Source of the DNA: Actinoplanes sp. DH11
Lineage (GTDB): Bacteria; Actinomycetota; Actinomycetes; Mycobacteriales; Micromonosporaceae
Reading direction: 5' to 3'
Assembly (NCBI RefSeq): GCF_020873875.1
Contig: NZ_JAHWGU010000002.1
Span: forward strand, 248,001-312,000
DNA: 64,000 nucleotides
Shown here: positions 26,062 through 34,764 of the stretch, in pieces
Layout of the letters: each line of letters begins with the position of its first letter
Numbering within the stretch: position 1 is the first letter of the stretch
The notes under the pieces: generated by a model
Databases searched by the model: none
Seen by the model: only the letters and a program-made list of their open reading frames with translations
What the model was told of the DNA's origin: nothing
Program-made: the position numbers and the translations under genes

Positions 26062-27499
26062 CGGCCAGGCGCCACAGCCGCACCTTCGCGTCTGCGCCCG
26101 CGGTGATCAGCCGTTTGCTGTCCGGACTGATCCGCAACGCCCACACCGGACCGTCGTGCCCGGCCAGCGGCGCACCCTCGGCACGCCCGGTGGCCGCGTC
26201 CCAGAGCCGCGCCGAGCCGTCGTCACTGCCGGTCGCCAGCAGCTTCCCGTCCGCACTGAACCGCATCGCCCGCACCGGTCCCCCATGCCCGGTGAGCGGC
26301 GCCGCAGCCGGCCGCCGGGTCGCCGTGTTCCACAACTGCACAGTGTTGTCCCCACCGGACGACGTGGCGAGAAGCTTGCCGCGAGCACCGAACGTGAGCG
26401 CGTACACCGGCCCGGACCTGCTGACCAGCGGCTCACCGTCGGGTTCGCCGGTAGCCGCCTCCCACAGCCGTACGCTGTTGCCCCCGCCGGACGTAGCCAG
26501 CAGATTCCCCGCCGGGTTGAAGCTCAGCGCGTGGACCGGCCCCGGGCTCACCGTCACCCCCGCACCGATCGGCCGCCCGGTGCTGATGCGCCACAGCCGC
26601 ACCAGGCCATCCTGAACGGCGCCGCCGGCCGCGCCCTTGTCCACGGCCGCGCCCTTGTCCACGGTCGCGCCCTTGTCCGCGGTCGCGCTCGTGCTGGCAC
26701 TCGCGCTCGCGAGAATCTTGCCGTTCGGGCTGAACACGACCGACCGCACCCCGCCGGCATGCCCGCTCAGAACCCGGACGGCCTCCCCACCGGCCGGATC
26801 CCACAACCGCACCGTGCCGTCGTCACCCGCGGTCGCGACCAGCTTCCCGGTAGGGCTGAAAGCCACCGAACGCACCGCCCCGGCATGCCCCACCAGCGGC
26901 ACCCGCTTCCTCGTGGCAAGGTCCCAGATCGCCACCTCACGGTGACCGGCCACAGCCAGCAGCTTGCCGTCCGGGCTGTGCGCGACAGAGTGGATCGACC
27001 CCGCACCGGTGACAAGAGCAGCCCCGACGCGACGCCCGGTGGCCGTACTCCACTGCTTCACCTTCCCGTGACTCACGGTGGCGAAGACTTTCCCATCCGG
27101 CCGCAGGGCAATGATCCCGGCCATGCCAGGCACAACCTCACGGGTACGGGCCCCGGCAGCACCATCGCCTGCCCGCCCCAGCCCGGCGGCCCCGGAACCC
27201 GCACCGGCCCCCGAACCCGCACCGGCCTCGGAACGAGCGGTCGCCCCCAGGCCAGTGGCAGCCCTCAAGCCAGTGGCAGCCGCCGAGCGAGCGGGCGCTT
27301 CCGAGCGGGTGCCGGTCGCGCCCTGCTCGGCGGCCGCACGGTTCCCGACTGTTCCGTACTGCGAATCGGCGCGCGCAGCGGTGCCCGCGGCGGCGGGCGC
27401 GAGCAACCCGATCAGCGCCGCGGCGACAGCCCCTCGCCGCCCCAGGCCACCAGCGGTTCGGTCACAGTGAGCGTTGTATCGATCTCGTTCGGTAGTCAC
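26045..27499 (-). CDS. Secreted or anchored WD40-repeat beta-propeller protein
   Basis: About 484 residues. After a basic head and a hydrophobic helix (GAVAAALIGLLAPAAAG) comes an Ala/Gly/Ser-rich low-complexity linker of about 70 residues, then seven WD40 blades. Typical blade endings are VKQWSTATG, VAIWDLATR, VRLWDPAGG, VRLWRISTG, VRLWEAATG, VQLWNTATR and ARLWDAATG, with GH-type openings (GHAGAVRSVAFSP). A propeller of this kind is a protein-binding platform. The start is uncertain: the GTG at 27499 is given; the frame stays open to 27583. Blade four carries an inserted DKGA-type repeat. The stop lies inside a 21-bp repeat array. Confidence 0.8.
   Translation of the reverse strand: MTTERDRYNAHCDRTAGGLGRRGAVAAALIGLLAPAAAGTAARADSQYGTVGNRAAAEQGATGTRSEAPARSAAATGLRAATGLGATARSEAGAGSGAGAGSGAAGLGRAGDGAAGARTREVVPGMAGIIALRPDGKVFATVSHGKVKQWSTATGRRVGAALVTGAGSIHSVAHSPDGKLLAVAGHREVAIWDLATRKRVPLVGHAGAVRSVAFSPTGKLVATAGDDGTVRLWDPAGGEAVRVLSGHAGGVRSVVFSPNGKILASASASTSATADKGATVDKGAAVDKGAAGGAVQDGLVRLWRISTGRPIGAGVTVSPGPVHALSFNPAGNLLATSGGGNSVRLWEAATGEPDGEPLVSRSGPVYALTFGARGKLLATSSGGDNTVQLWNTATRRPAAAPLTGHGGPVRAMRFSADGKLLATGSDDGSARLWDAATGRAEGAPLAGHDGPVWALRISPDSKRLITAGADAKVRLWRLAGKNED
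26631..26684. repeat. 18-bp in-frame tandem repeat in the WD40 gene
   Basis: Three units of 18 bases (26631, 26649, 26667; GCGCCCTTGTCCACGGYC) encode a repeated DKGA(A/T)V peptide in a loop of the propeller. Confidence 0.88.
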
Positions 27500-27600
27500 C
27501 CCCGGCACCGTAGCGATCACGCTCAGCACCCGTCCGACTTGTCCACCCGGTTCATCCGGCCGGGTGGTCCTCGATTTGAGCAAAGCCCTTCACCGCATCC

Positions 27601-27685
27601 GGTTTACCGATAAACCGCCGCGCCATTGACCGGTAAACCTCCGCGAGGTTGACCGGTCAACCCGCGCAGCGTTGACCGGTCAACC
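27601..27685. promoter_or_regulatory. Four evenly spaced GGTTKACCGGTMAACC palindromes
   Basis: Copies lie at 27601-27616 (GGTTTACCGATAAACC), 27625-27640, 27647-27662 (GGTTGACCGGTCAACC, a perfect 16-base dyad) and 27671-27685. Centres are 22-24 bases apart, roughly two helical turns. They lie in the spacer upstream of the WD40 gene and downstream of the DPBB protein gene. They belong to the same family as the sites at 7007-7438. An operator array for a dimeric repressor is the simplest reading; a short dispersed repeat is the alternative. Confidence 0.65.
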
Positions 27686-27742
27686 CAGAGGGCGGTGGGC
27701 CCATAGGCTCTGGGACCGCAGCTCGCGAGCGCTCGGAAGCGG

Positions 27743-28420
27743 TCAGCCGACCCGTTCGATCACGGCGCGCCTGATCAGGAACTTGCCGGGCTCGCGGACC
27801 TCTTCGAAGGCCGCGTTGTTGAGCAGGATGCAGCTGCCCGACGTGGTCGCCACGGTCACCGTGATGCTCTTGCTGTTGTCGAGGTTCGTGACCTTCAGCC
27901 GGGTACCGATCGGAAGCGTTCCGCTGGACGCCGCCGGTGCGCCGCCCTCACCGGAAAGGGTGACCGTCGAACCGGCACAGACAACCTCGCCGTCGCCGCC
28001 CGCTCCCTCAGCCGGGGCCTCTTCGCCGGGCGCCTCCTCCGCGGGGCCTTCCTCGGCAGGCGGCGCTTCCGCCTCCCCGTCAGCGGCCGGCGGCTTGGCG
28101 GGCTGCTCAGCCGGCGGCTTGGCGATCGGGGCGCCGCCGCAGCCGCCCTGCGCCTTCTGCACGTTGATCAGGTCGAGCACGGCCTGCCGGTTCGCCAGGA
28201 TCGACTCGGTCTGTGCGTTGGGCTTGGCGCGCTGCTCGGCCATGTACTCCTGCGTTGCCCGGATCTGCTCGTCCAGCCCGTCGCAGAACGTGGAGGCGTT
28301 GCTCATGCCGGTGCCGACCGCGACGCCGCCACCGACCACGGCCGCCGCTACCAGCCCGATCACGATTTTGCGGTTGCGTCCACTGAAGCCGCTGCCCGGC
28401 CGCCTGTACGTGCGTCTCAT
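27743..28420 (-). CDS. Anchored protein with C-terminal double-psi beta-barrel (RlpA-like) domain
   Basis: A 225-residue protein with a basic head and a single transmembrane or signal helix (KIVIGLVAAAVVGGGVAVGTG). A short helical region with two Cys (TFCDGLDEQ, QGGCGGAP) follows, then a Pro/Ala/Glu-rich linker of about 50 residues. The C-terminal domain reads TLPIGTRLKVTNLDNSKSIT, the hallmark strand-turn-strand of the double-psi beta-barrel found in RlpA and expansin-like cell-wall proteins. The catalytic Asp of lytic RlpA proteins is not evident, so it may bind rather than cut peptidoglycan. Outer-surface location is inferred. Confidence 0.7.
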   Translation of the reverse strand: MRRTYRRPGSGFSGRNRKIVIGLVAAAVVGGGVAVGTGMSNASTFCDGLDEQIRATQEYMAEQRAKPNAQTESILANRQAVLDLINVQKAQGGCGGAPIAKPPAEQPAKPPAADGEAEAPPAEEGPAEEAPGEEAPAEGAGGDGEVVCAGSTVTLSGEGGAPAASSGTLPIGTRLKVTNLDNSKSITVTVATTSGSCILLNNAAFEEVREPGKFLIRRAVIERVG

Positions 28421-28588
28421 GCCCGCTTGTACGCGAGCAAGGTCATCAGCGGATCGGGAGGCGATCCTTAAACAACCTTAAATCGAGCGACCCGCTGCGC
28501 CGGGTCACCCTGCGTGACGTGCCGGTCGGTGGGAGGCCGCGGGACCCCTCGCCGGGCGGGCGTGGCGCGGGGCGGATACGGTCGTGGC

Positions 28589-28915
28589 ATGTCGGGCAGC
28601 GCGTTGATCATGTATGAGACCAGCAGTGACGGCATCACGCTTCGTGCCGCGCTCGCCGGTGACCTGGACCTCGCGGACGCCGACGAGGTGCGGGACAACC
28701 TCGCGGCTGCCGCACAGGCCTCCCCCTGCCAGTTCCTCCAGGTGGATGTCTCGCGGGTGGACCTGATCGACTCGTACGCCCTCGGTGCCCTGATCAGCGC
28801 CCGCAACACCGCCGCGGCGGCAGGCGTCACGCTCACGCTGATCAACCCGTCGCCACCGGTGGCCAAGGCGATCAAGGTGACGGGTCTGTCCGCCGCCTTC
28901 GGGCTTGACGACTGA
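28589..28915 (+). CDS. STAS-domain protein (anti-sigma factor antagonist-like)
   Basis: A 108-residue single STAS domain: the strands ITLRAALAGDLDLADA and FLQVDVSRVDLIDSYALGALISA match SpoIIAA/RsbV-type antagonists, with Ser in the DLIDSYALG loop at the place normally phosphorylated by an anti-sigma kinase. It therefore probably takes part in a partner-switching sigma-factor pathway; no kinase or sigma factor is adjacent. The start ATG at 28589 is used. It ends 4 bases before the next gene. Confidence 0.87.
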   Translation: MSGSALIMYETSSDGITLRAALAGDLDLADADEVRDNLAAAAQASPCQFLQVDVSRVDLIDSYALGALISARNTAAAAGVTLTLINPSPPVAKAIKVTGLSAAFGLDD

Positions 28916-28919
28916 TCGG

Positions 28920-29948
28920 ATGTCGACGGCCGACGGGGACGTGGCGTGGTATGAGCGGATGCTCGAGGACCGGCCGGATCTGGCCGACGTGCCGTGGTGC
29001 TGGACGGTCGTCCAGCCGCTGACCGGACCGGTCACCGTGGCGGAGGTCGTCCGGCGGCTCGGCGGGGATCCGGCGGGCATCGAGCAGCGTGCCGGCTGGG
29101 ACTTCGACGAGGCTGCCGGGACGCTGCACCTGCGGCAGGCGGGGTCAGCCGTGGTGCTGTGGCAGACCGCGGGCGACGAAGGCGTACGCGATGAGGCTCT
29201 GCGGTGGTTGTCCGACGGGGCTTCGGTGCACAGCTCGTGGTGGAGCGACGCCAACGGGCGCGGTTCCCTGTGTTACGCCGCGTTCGGCCTGGTGCTGACC
29301 CGGCTGGAAGATCTCGGCGACGACCAGCCCGCCGGGGAGCAGCCCACGGCCCTCGACCAGGATCGCGCCGCGTTGCGCGACGACCTCGAGCACCGGGCCC
29401 AGCTGGCGTTCGTCGAGCGGCGTACCGGCATCCGGCTGGATCCGGCCTGGCTGGACCAGCCGCACGCCACGGTGGTGATCCGGACGCCGATCCCGGACGA
29501 TCCGCGGCCGCCGGGGCTGTTCGGTTCGGCGGACCCGGACCTGACGGCCATGCTGCTGGGCGCCGGCGACGCCACCCGGCGCGAGGCGTTGTGGTGGCTG
29601 CTCGATGCGCTCGCCGACGACCAGGATCTGCGTGGCGAGCCCGCGGTCGGTGCCGTGCTGGCCGCGTTGCCGCAGGCCTGGCCGACCGGTACGGACCTGC
29701 CGGCGCAGCTGAGTTCGCTGCGCGCGCGGCTGAACCGGGACGTCGACGCCAGCCCGGGCATGTCCCCCGAGCGCTGGCGGCACTACTACCGCATGCGCGC
29801 GGCCGAGGCGTTCGCGGCGGCGGCGACCGGCGCCGGCTCCTACCCGACGGACGCGTTCTGGTACGCCCAGCAGGCGTTGCCGGAGCGGTGGCCGGCCGTC
29901 CGGGCCGAACTGTGGCGACGGGCCCGGCACGAGCGGCTGAGCGGCTGA
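28920..29948 (+). CDS. Hypothetical protein
   Basis: A 342-residue soluble protein. The first half resembles the immunity-like DUF6461 layout (WYERMLEDRPDLADVPWCWTVV, a short helix-strand domain ending SLCYAAFGLVLTRLEDLGDD), but I am not sure of this. The second half is helical and rich in Asp, Ala, Arg and Trp, with DAFWYAQQALPERWPAVRAELW near the end. No signal peptide or membrane segment is seen. The ATG at 28920 closely follows the STAS gene stop, so the two are probably co-transcribed. Confidence 0.65.
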   Translation: MSTADGDVAWYERMLEDRPDLADVPWCWTVVQPLTGPVTVAEVVRRLGGDPAGIEQRAGWDFDEAAGTLHLRQAGSAVVLWQTAGDEGVRDEALRWLSDGASVHSSWWSDANGRGSLCYAAFGLVLTRLEDLGDDQPAGEQPTALDQDRAALRDDLEHRAQLAFVERRTGIRLDPAWLDQPHATVVIRTPIPDDPRPPGLFGSADPDLTAMLLGAGDATRREALWWLLDALADDQDLRGEPAVGAVLAALPQAWPTGTDLPAQLSSLRARLNRDVDASPGMSPERWRHYYRMRAAEAFAAAATGAGSYPTDAFWYAQQALPERWPAVRAELWRRARHERLSG

Positions 29949-30095
29949 GCGCGCCCCTCCGACGGGGGATCGCTCGCTTGGGTGGGTGGTGGGTAGCGGC
30001 GATCGGCACGGCGTTCGTTGGGCCGGCACCGCCTGTTCGCGCCATGGCCGACTCCCCGCCCAGCGCGGCACACCTGTTCGCCGGACCCTGATTCG

Positions 30096-31349
30096 ATGCG
30101 CGGTGACACTCAGCCGGTAGGGCAACGACTCGCCTTTTCTCTGCTCCGGGTAGCCACCACCGTGGACACCTTGGGCATGAGCGTCGCCGTGGTGGCCCTG
30201 CCGATGGCGGCCGTCACCGTGCTGGGCGCGGATGCCGGCCAGGTGAGCGTTCTCGCCGCGGCGGTCTGGCTTCCCGCGCTGCTGTTCGGACTTCCCGCCG
30301 GCGCGGCCGCCGACCGTCTGGCGCCCCGCACGCTGATGCGTGTGGCAGACGGGGCGCTGGCGCTTCTGCTGTCCGCGGTCGCGTTCGCCGCCTGGCTCGG
30401 CTCGCTGACCCTGCCGTTGCTCGTCGGCACGGCGTTCGTCGCCGGCGGTCTCGCCGTGGTGGCCGCGGCCGCGTACCGGACGGTGCTGCCCGCGGTGGTC
30501 CCCTTCGAGCGGCTGCCGATGGCAACGGCTCGCTTGCAGGGCAGCGAGTGGACTGCCCGCGTCATCGGTGCGGCGGTGGCCGGCGTCGTGACGCAGGTTG
30601 CCGGCGCGGCCGGCGGACTACTGATCTGTGCGGCGGCGGCCATGATCGCCGTGACGGCGGTTTCCCTGATGCGGCCTGCATACGGCACGGCCCGGCCCGC
30701 GACCGGCGCCAAGGAGCGGCCGGGCGGGCCGGCAGCCGGACTGCGGCTGCTGATCGCCGACCCGCTGCTGCGCGCGGTGACCGTCTTCGGCGCCGGATCG
30801 GCACTGGGCCGGGCCATGGTGCAGGCGGTGCAGGTGGCGTATCTGCTTCTGCAGGTCCAGCTCTCCACCGCAGCCACCGGCCTGTTGCTGAGCGTGGCCG
30901 GCGTCGGCGGTATCCTGGGGGCGTTGCTGAGCCCGCGTCTCGGTCGCCGGCTGGGTACGGCACGGGCGTTGGTACTGGTGCAGCTGGCCGGCGTGCCGTT
31001 GATGGCGTTGATGCCGCTCGCCGGGTCGGCGGCGAGCACGCCACTGTTCGCCGTGGGCGCGCTGGCCGGTGGCTTCACGTTGGTCGCCGGGAATGTGACA
31101 GTCGCCGGCTTCCGGCTGACCTATTGCCCACCGGAGATGCTCGGCCGGGTCAGCGCCGGGATGATGACGCTGACCTACGGTGCGATGCCGCTCGGAGCGC
31201 TGATGGCCGCCGCGGTGTCCGCCCTCGGGGACGCGCGGGCCGCCTTGGGCGCCGGTGTGGCGGTGCAGTTTCTGGCGGCGGCCGGATTGGCGGCCGGTCC
31301 GCTGCGCGGGCGGCGCGACTTCCCGGTCCGCCAGCCGGCGGCAGTCTGA
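30096..31349 (+). CDS. MFS transporter (EntS-like exporter type)
   Basis: A 417-residue protein with 11-12 hydrophobic helices. It has a loop 2-3 signature (GAAADRLAPRTLMR) and the helix patterns of the MFS_3/EntS group, which exports siderophores and other peptides. It converges on the NRPS cluster's last gene and lies 126 bases from its end, with a hairpin between. It may belong to the cluster as an exporter or be an unrelated neighbour; direction and distance leave this open. Confidence 0.83.
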   Translation: MRGDTQPVGQRLAFSLLRVATTVDTLGMSVAVVALPMAAVTVLGADAGQVSVLAAAVWLPALLFGLPAGAAADRLAPRTLMRVADGALALLLSAVAFAAWLGSLTLPLLVGTAFVAGGLAVVAAAAYRTVLPAVVPFERLPMATARLQGSEWTARVIGAAVAGVVTQVAGAAGGLLICAAAAMIAVTAVSLMRPAYGTARPATGAKERPGGPAAGLRLLIADPLLRAVTVFGAGSALGRAMVQAVQVAYLLLQVQLSTAATGLLLSVAGVGGILGALLSPRLGRRLGTARALVLVQLAGVPLMALMPLAGSAASTPLFAVGALAGGFTLVAGNVTVAGFRLTYCPPEMLGRVSAGMMTLTYGAMPLGALMAAAVSALGDARAALGAGVAVQFLAAAGLAAGPLRGRRDFPVRQPAAV

Positions 31350-31386
31350 TCGTGCTCCCGCCACCCGGCGGCCGTCTGACCGCACT

Positions 31387-31414
31387 GGCGGGCCGGCCGG
31401 GAGCCCGGCCCGCC
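31387..31414. terminator. Bidirectional hairpin between MFS gene and E2 gene
   Basis: GGCGGGCCGG (31387-31396) and CCGGCCCGCC (31405-31414) form a perfect 10-base stem with an 8-base loop, between two convergent stops. Confidence 0.75.
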
Positions 31415-31475
31415 GGGCCCGTCACGCCGGGCCGCGGACGGGATGCGCGGCCCGGGACACGAGCCCGCAACCGGC

Positions 31476-32723
31476 TCAGACCCAGCCCAGCAGCGTCGTC
31501 GGCTGTTCGCAACAGTCGGCCACGAATCGCAGGAAGGCGGCCGCCGGTTGCCCGTCGCAGACGCGATGGTCGAATGTGCAGGTCAATTGCACCACCTGAC
31601 GCACAGCCAGGGCGTCGTGGTGCACCCACGGCTTGGCGACGATCCGGCCGATGCCGAGCATCCCGGCTTCCGGCGCGTTCAGGATCGGCGTCGCGCCGTC
31701 CACACCGAACATCCCGTAGTTGTTGAGGGTGAACGTGCCACCGGTCAACTCGGCCGGCGACAGGGTGCCGTCGCGCGCCCCAGCGGTCAACCGGGTGATC
31801 TCCTGGACCAGGTCGGCGATGCTGCGCAGGTGCGCATCCCGGATCACCGGGACCAGCAGACCCCGGTCGGTCTGGACGGCTATGCCGAGGTGCACGGGCC
31901 CGATCCGGCAGATCTCGTCACGAGCGGTGTCCACGCGGGCGTTCAGTTCGGGATGGCGGCGTAGACCGGCCACGCAGATCCGGGCGAGCAGCGCCATCAG
32001 CGGTACGCCGGAGACCGCGCGCGCGGCCATCAATGCGGTGGCGTCCGCGTCCACCCAGCAGGTCACGTCCGGTACCTCGCGGCGGCTGCGGGTGAGACGT
32101 TCCACCGCAAGCCGCCGCGCGCCCCGCAACGGGATCCGCTCCACCTCGTCCGCTGCGCCGGACGGACGCCCGTCCGGCTCGCCAGGCGTCGGGGAGACGC
32201 CGGTGATCTCAGGCGGGGCCGCCGCAGGACCGGGCACAGCCGCGGGACCGGGAACAGCCGCGGGACGGCCGGGCACGGCGCGCTCCACGTCCGCCCGTAC
32301 GACCAGGCCGCCCGGACCGCTGCCGGCGAGCCGGCTCAGGTCGACGCCGCGTTCCCGGGCAAGACGGCGCACCAAGGGGGAGATCACGGCCACAGCCGGC
32401 ATCGGGCCCGGGGTGCGCGATGCCGGCGTCAGCGCGGCGGGGGCCGGGCCCGAGCCGACGAGAACCCGCGGTGCGGGCCGGCCCGCACCGTCGACGCGAA
32501 GCAGCACGTCACCGACCGCGATCACCGTGCCGGGTGCGGCACCCAGTGCGGTCACCACACCCGGGTACGGGCACGGCAGTTCCACCACCGCCTTCGCGGT
32601 CTCCACCTCGGCCACCGGCTGGTCGACGCCGACCCGGTCGCCGACGGCCACCAGCCAGCGCAGCACCTCGGCCTCGGTCAGGCCTTCCCCGAGGTCGGGC
32701 AGCCGGAATTCGCGTACGGTCAT
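31476..32723 (-). CDS. 2-oxoacid dehydrogenase E2 (lipoyl dihydrolipoamide acyltransferase), cluster-encoded
   Basis: A 415-residue E2 with a full domain set. The lipoyl domain (residues 1-78) has the lipoyl Lys in VETAKAVVELP. A Pro/Ala linker and a peripheral-subunit-binding domain follow (ISPLVRRLARERGVDLSRLAGSG, about 115-150). The C-terminal acyltransferase domain (about 200-415) ends with FDHRVCDG, the catalytic His-x-x-x-Asp-Gly. It would move the acyl group made by E1 to CoA. It starts at an ATG overlapping the E1-beta stop (ATGA), GC-rich hairpin beyond its end. The ETAK context differs slightly from the usual ETDK. No E3 (dihydrolipoamide dehydrogenase) is in the window; a housekeeping one is presumably shared. 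Inferred product: phenylacetyl-CoA from phenylpyruvate. Confidence 0.9.
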   Translation of the reverse strand: MTVREFRLPDLGEGLTEAEVLRWLVAVGDRVGVDQPVAEVETAKAVVELPCPYPGVVTALGAAPGTVIAVGDVLLRVDGAGRPAPRVLVGSGPAPAALTPASRTPGPMPAVAVISPLVRRLARERGVDLSRLAGSGPGGLVVRADVERAVPGRPAAVPGPAAVPGPAAAPPEITGVSPTPGEPDGRPSGAADEVERIPLRGARRLAVERLTRSRREVPDVTCWVDADATALMAARAVSGVPLMALLARICVAGLRRHPELNARVDTARDEICRIGPVHLGIAVQTDRGLLVPVIRDAHLRSIADLVQEITRLTAGARDGTLSPAELTGGTFTLNNYGMFGVDGATPILNAPEAGMLGIGRIVAKPWVHHDALAVRQVVQLTCTFDHRVCDGQPAAAFLRFVADCCEQPTTLLGWV

Positions 32724-33718
32724 CGGGCCGGCTCCCGCCACTCGGACTCCCACTGCAACCGGGCGACGGCGGCCAGGATCCGTTCGACGCCCGGACGGTG
32801 ATGGTGTTCCAGCAGCGGCGGCGGGTACGGCACGTCGAAGCCGGTGACGCGCAGAACCGGCGCCTCCAGGTAGTGGAAGCACCGCTCGCCGATGCGGGCC
32901 GCGACCTCCGCGCCGAATCCGGCGAACCCGGACGCCTCGTGCACGACGACGGCGCGGCCGGTGCGCCGCACACTCTCGGCCACGGTCTCGTCGTCGAACG
33001 GCACCAGCGAGCGAAGTTCCACGACTTCCAGGTCCCAGCCGGACTGCCGGGCGCTGTCGGCGGCGGCCAGGCACACCGGCAGCATCGGCCCGTAGGTGAC
33101 GAGACTGGCCGAGGTTCCGCGCCGGCGGACGGCGGCCCGGCCCAGTGGCGGCACCGGCGCCGCCGGGTCCCACTGGCCCTTCGCCCAGTAGAGGACTTTG
33201 GGCTCCAGGAAGACCACCGGGTCGTCGGCCTCGATCGCGGCCCGCAGCAGGCCGTACGCATCGGCCACGGTGGCCGGTGCGACCACCAGCAGACCGGGCG
33301 TGTGTGCGTAGTACGCCTCGGAGGAGTCGCTGTGGTGCTCCACTCCCCCGATCCCGCCGCCGTACGGGATCCGGATGGTGATCGGCATCGGCAGCGCCCC
33401 GCGGGTCCGGTTGCGCATCTTGGCGACGTGGCTGGCGAGCTGCTCGAACGCCGGGTAGGCGAAAGCGTCGAACTGCATCTCGACGACCGGGCGCAGGCCG
33501 TACATCGCCATGCCGACAGCCATGCCCAGGATGCCGGACTCGGCGACCGGGGTGTCGGTGACCCGGTCGCCGCCGAAGCGTCCGGCCAAGCCGTCGGTCA
33601 CCCGGAAGACGCCGCCCAGGGTGCCGATGTCCTCGCCGAGCAGGTGAACCGCCGGGTCGGCGGCCATCGCGTCACCGAGGGCCTGGTTGAGCGCGTGAAC
33701 CATCGTGGCGCCGGTCAT
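32720..33718 (-). CDS. 2-oxoacid dehydrogenase E1-beta subunit (PglC-like)
   Basis: A 332-residue E1-beta. Landmarks: LGEDIGTLGGVFRVTDGL (with the TPP-activating Glu), DTPVAESGILGMAVGMAMYGLRPVVEMQF, IPYGGGIGGVEHHSDSSEAYYAHTPGL, and the C-terminal transketolase domain with DLEVVELRSLVPFDDETV. It forms an alpha2beta2 thiamine-diphosphate decarboxylase with the next-upstream gene. Homologues PglB/PglC of the streptogramin phenylglycine pathway are of this kind. ATGA overlaps on both sides couple it to E1-alpha and E2. The substrate is inferred as phenylpyruvate from the cluster, since the family also uses branched-chain 2-oxoacids and pyruvate. Confidence 0.9.
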   Translation of the reverse strand: MTGATMVHALNQALGDAMAADPAVHLLGEDIGTLGGVFRVTDGLAGRFGGDRVTDTPVAESGILGMAVGMAMYGLRPVVEMQFDAFAYPAFEQLASHVAKMRNRTRGALPMPITIRIPYGGGIGGVEHHSDSSEAYYAHTPGLLVVAPATVADAYGLLRAAIEADDPVVFLEPKVLYWAKGQWDPAAPVPPLGRAAVRRRGTSASLVTYGPMLPVCLAAADSARQSGWDLEVVELRSLVPFDDETVAESVRRTGRAVVVHEASGFAGFGAEVAARIGERCFHYLEAPVLRVTGFDVPYPPPLLEHHHRPGVERILAAVARLQWESEWREPAR

Positions 33719-34764
33719 CGGCCGGCCTCCCCGGTCAGGACGCGCCGCTGCTCGGCGACGTGTGGTGGGGTGGTGGCGTAGACGTGGGTGAACAGGTCGG
33801 CGGGATCCGGGCGGGGTTCGTCGGCCAGGCGGTCACGCAGTACGGCCGCCAGCGCCTCGGCGGCGACGGACGCGGCCCGGACCGTGGCGTCGTCCAGCAG
33901 TCCTCGCTCCCGCAGGTGGCGTTCCAGGCGTGGGAGAGGGTCCCGCCGGCGCGCCTCGGCCACTTCCTCGTCGGCGCGGTAGCGGGTCGCGTCGTCGGCA
34001 TTGGTGTGCGGGTCGATGCGATAGGTCCGCGCCTCGATCAGCGACGGACCGCCGCCGCGGCGGGCCCGGGTGAGCGCCTCGTCGACGACCCGGTGCACGG
34101 CGAGGGCGTCGTTGCCGTCCACCAGGACACCCGGCACCCCGTACCCGATGCCTTTGTGTGCCAGGCTCGGGGCCGCCGACTGCCGCGACAGCGGAACGGA
34201 GATGGCGTAGCCGTTGTTCTGCACCAGGAAGACGACCGGGGAGCGGAAGACGGCCGCCAGATTGACCGCCTCGTGGAAATCGCCCTCACTGGTGCCGCCG
34301 TCACCGATCAGCGCCAGCACCGCCAGGTCGTCGCCGGCCAGCGCGGCGGCGTGGGCCAGTCCGACCGCGTGCGCGGTCTGGGTGGCCAGCGGGGTGGCCA
34401 GCGGGGCGACCCGGTGTGCGCCGGGGTCCCAGCCGTGGTGCCAGTCCCCGCGGAGCAGCGTCACGGCCTGGACCGGGTCGACGCCGCGCAGCACCACGGC
34501 CGCCGTGTCGCGGTAGGTGGGGAACAGCCAGTCCTCCTCGGCGAGGGCGAGAGTCACGGCGGCCGCGACGGCCTCCTGGCCGGCGCTGGACGGGTAGACG
34601 CTCAGCCGGCCCTGCAGGGTCAGTGCGGTGGCCTGCCGGTTGAAGCGCCGGGCCAGCACCATCCGCCGGTACAGCTCGACAGCCAGCTCGCCGTCGATCG
34701 CGGTCTCCGCCGTGTCGAGCAGGCTGACCGGTGCGTCGGTGGGGAGCAGTGGGTGGCCGGTCAT
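33715..34764 (-). CDS. 2-oxoacid dehydrogenase E1-alpha subunit (PglB-like)
   Basis: A 349-residue E1-alpha. The thiamine diphosphate motif runs from IGDGGTSEGDFHEAVN to VQNNGYAIS (GDG about 27 residues before NN). Other landmarks are YPSSAGQEAVAAAV, DWLFPTYRDTAAVVLRG and the phosphorylation-loop-like TYRIDPHTNADD. Together with E1-beta it would decarboxylate an aryl-pyruvate and pass the acyl group to the lipoyl arm of E2. The ATG at 34764 overlaps the stop of the DpgC-like gene (ATGA), which fixes the start. Only phenylpyruvate or 4-hydroxyphenylpyruvate would feed the neighbouring arylacetyl-CoA dioxygenase, so those are the inferred substrates. Confidence 0.9.
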   Translation of the reverse strand: MTGHPLLPTDAPVSLLDTAETAIDGELAVELYRRMVLARRFNRQATALTLQGRLSVYPSSAGQEAVAAAVTLALAEEDWLFPTYRDTAAVVLRGVDPVQAVTLLRGDWHHGWDPGAHRVAPLATPLATQTAHAVGLAHAAALAGDDLAVLALIGDGGTSEGDFHEAVNLAAVFRSPVVFLVQNNGYAISVPLSRQSAAPSLAHKGIGYGVPGVLVDGNDALAVHRVVDEALTRARRGGGPSLIEARTYRIDPHTNADDATRYRADEEVAEARRRDPLPRLERHLRERGLLDDATVRAASVAAEALAAVLRDRLADEPRPDPADLFTHVYATTPPHVAEQRRVLTGEAGR

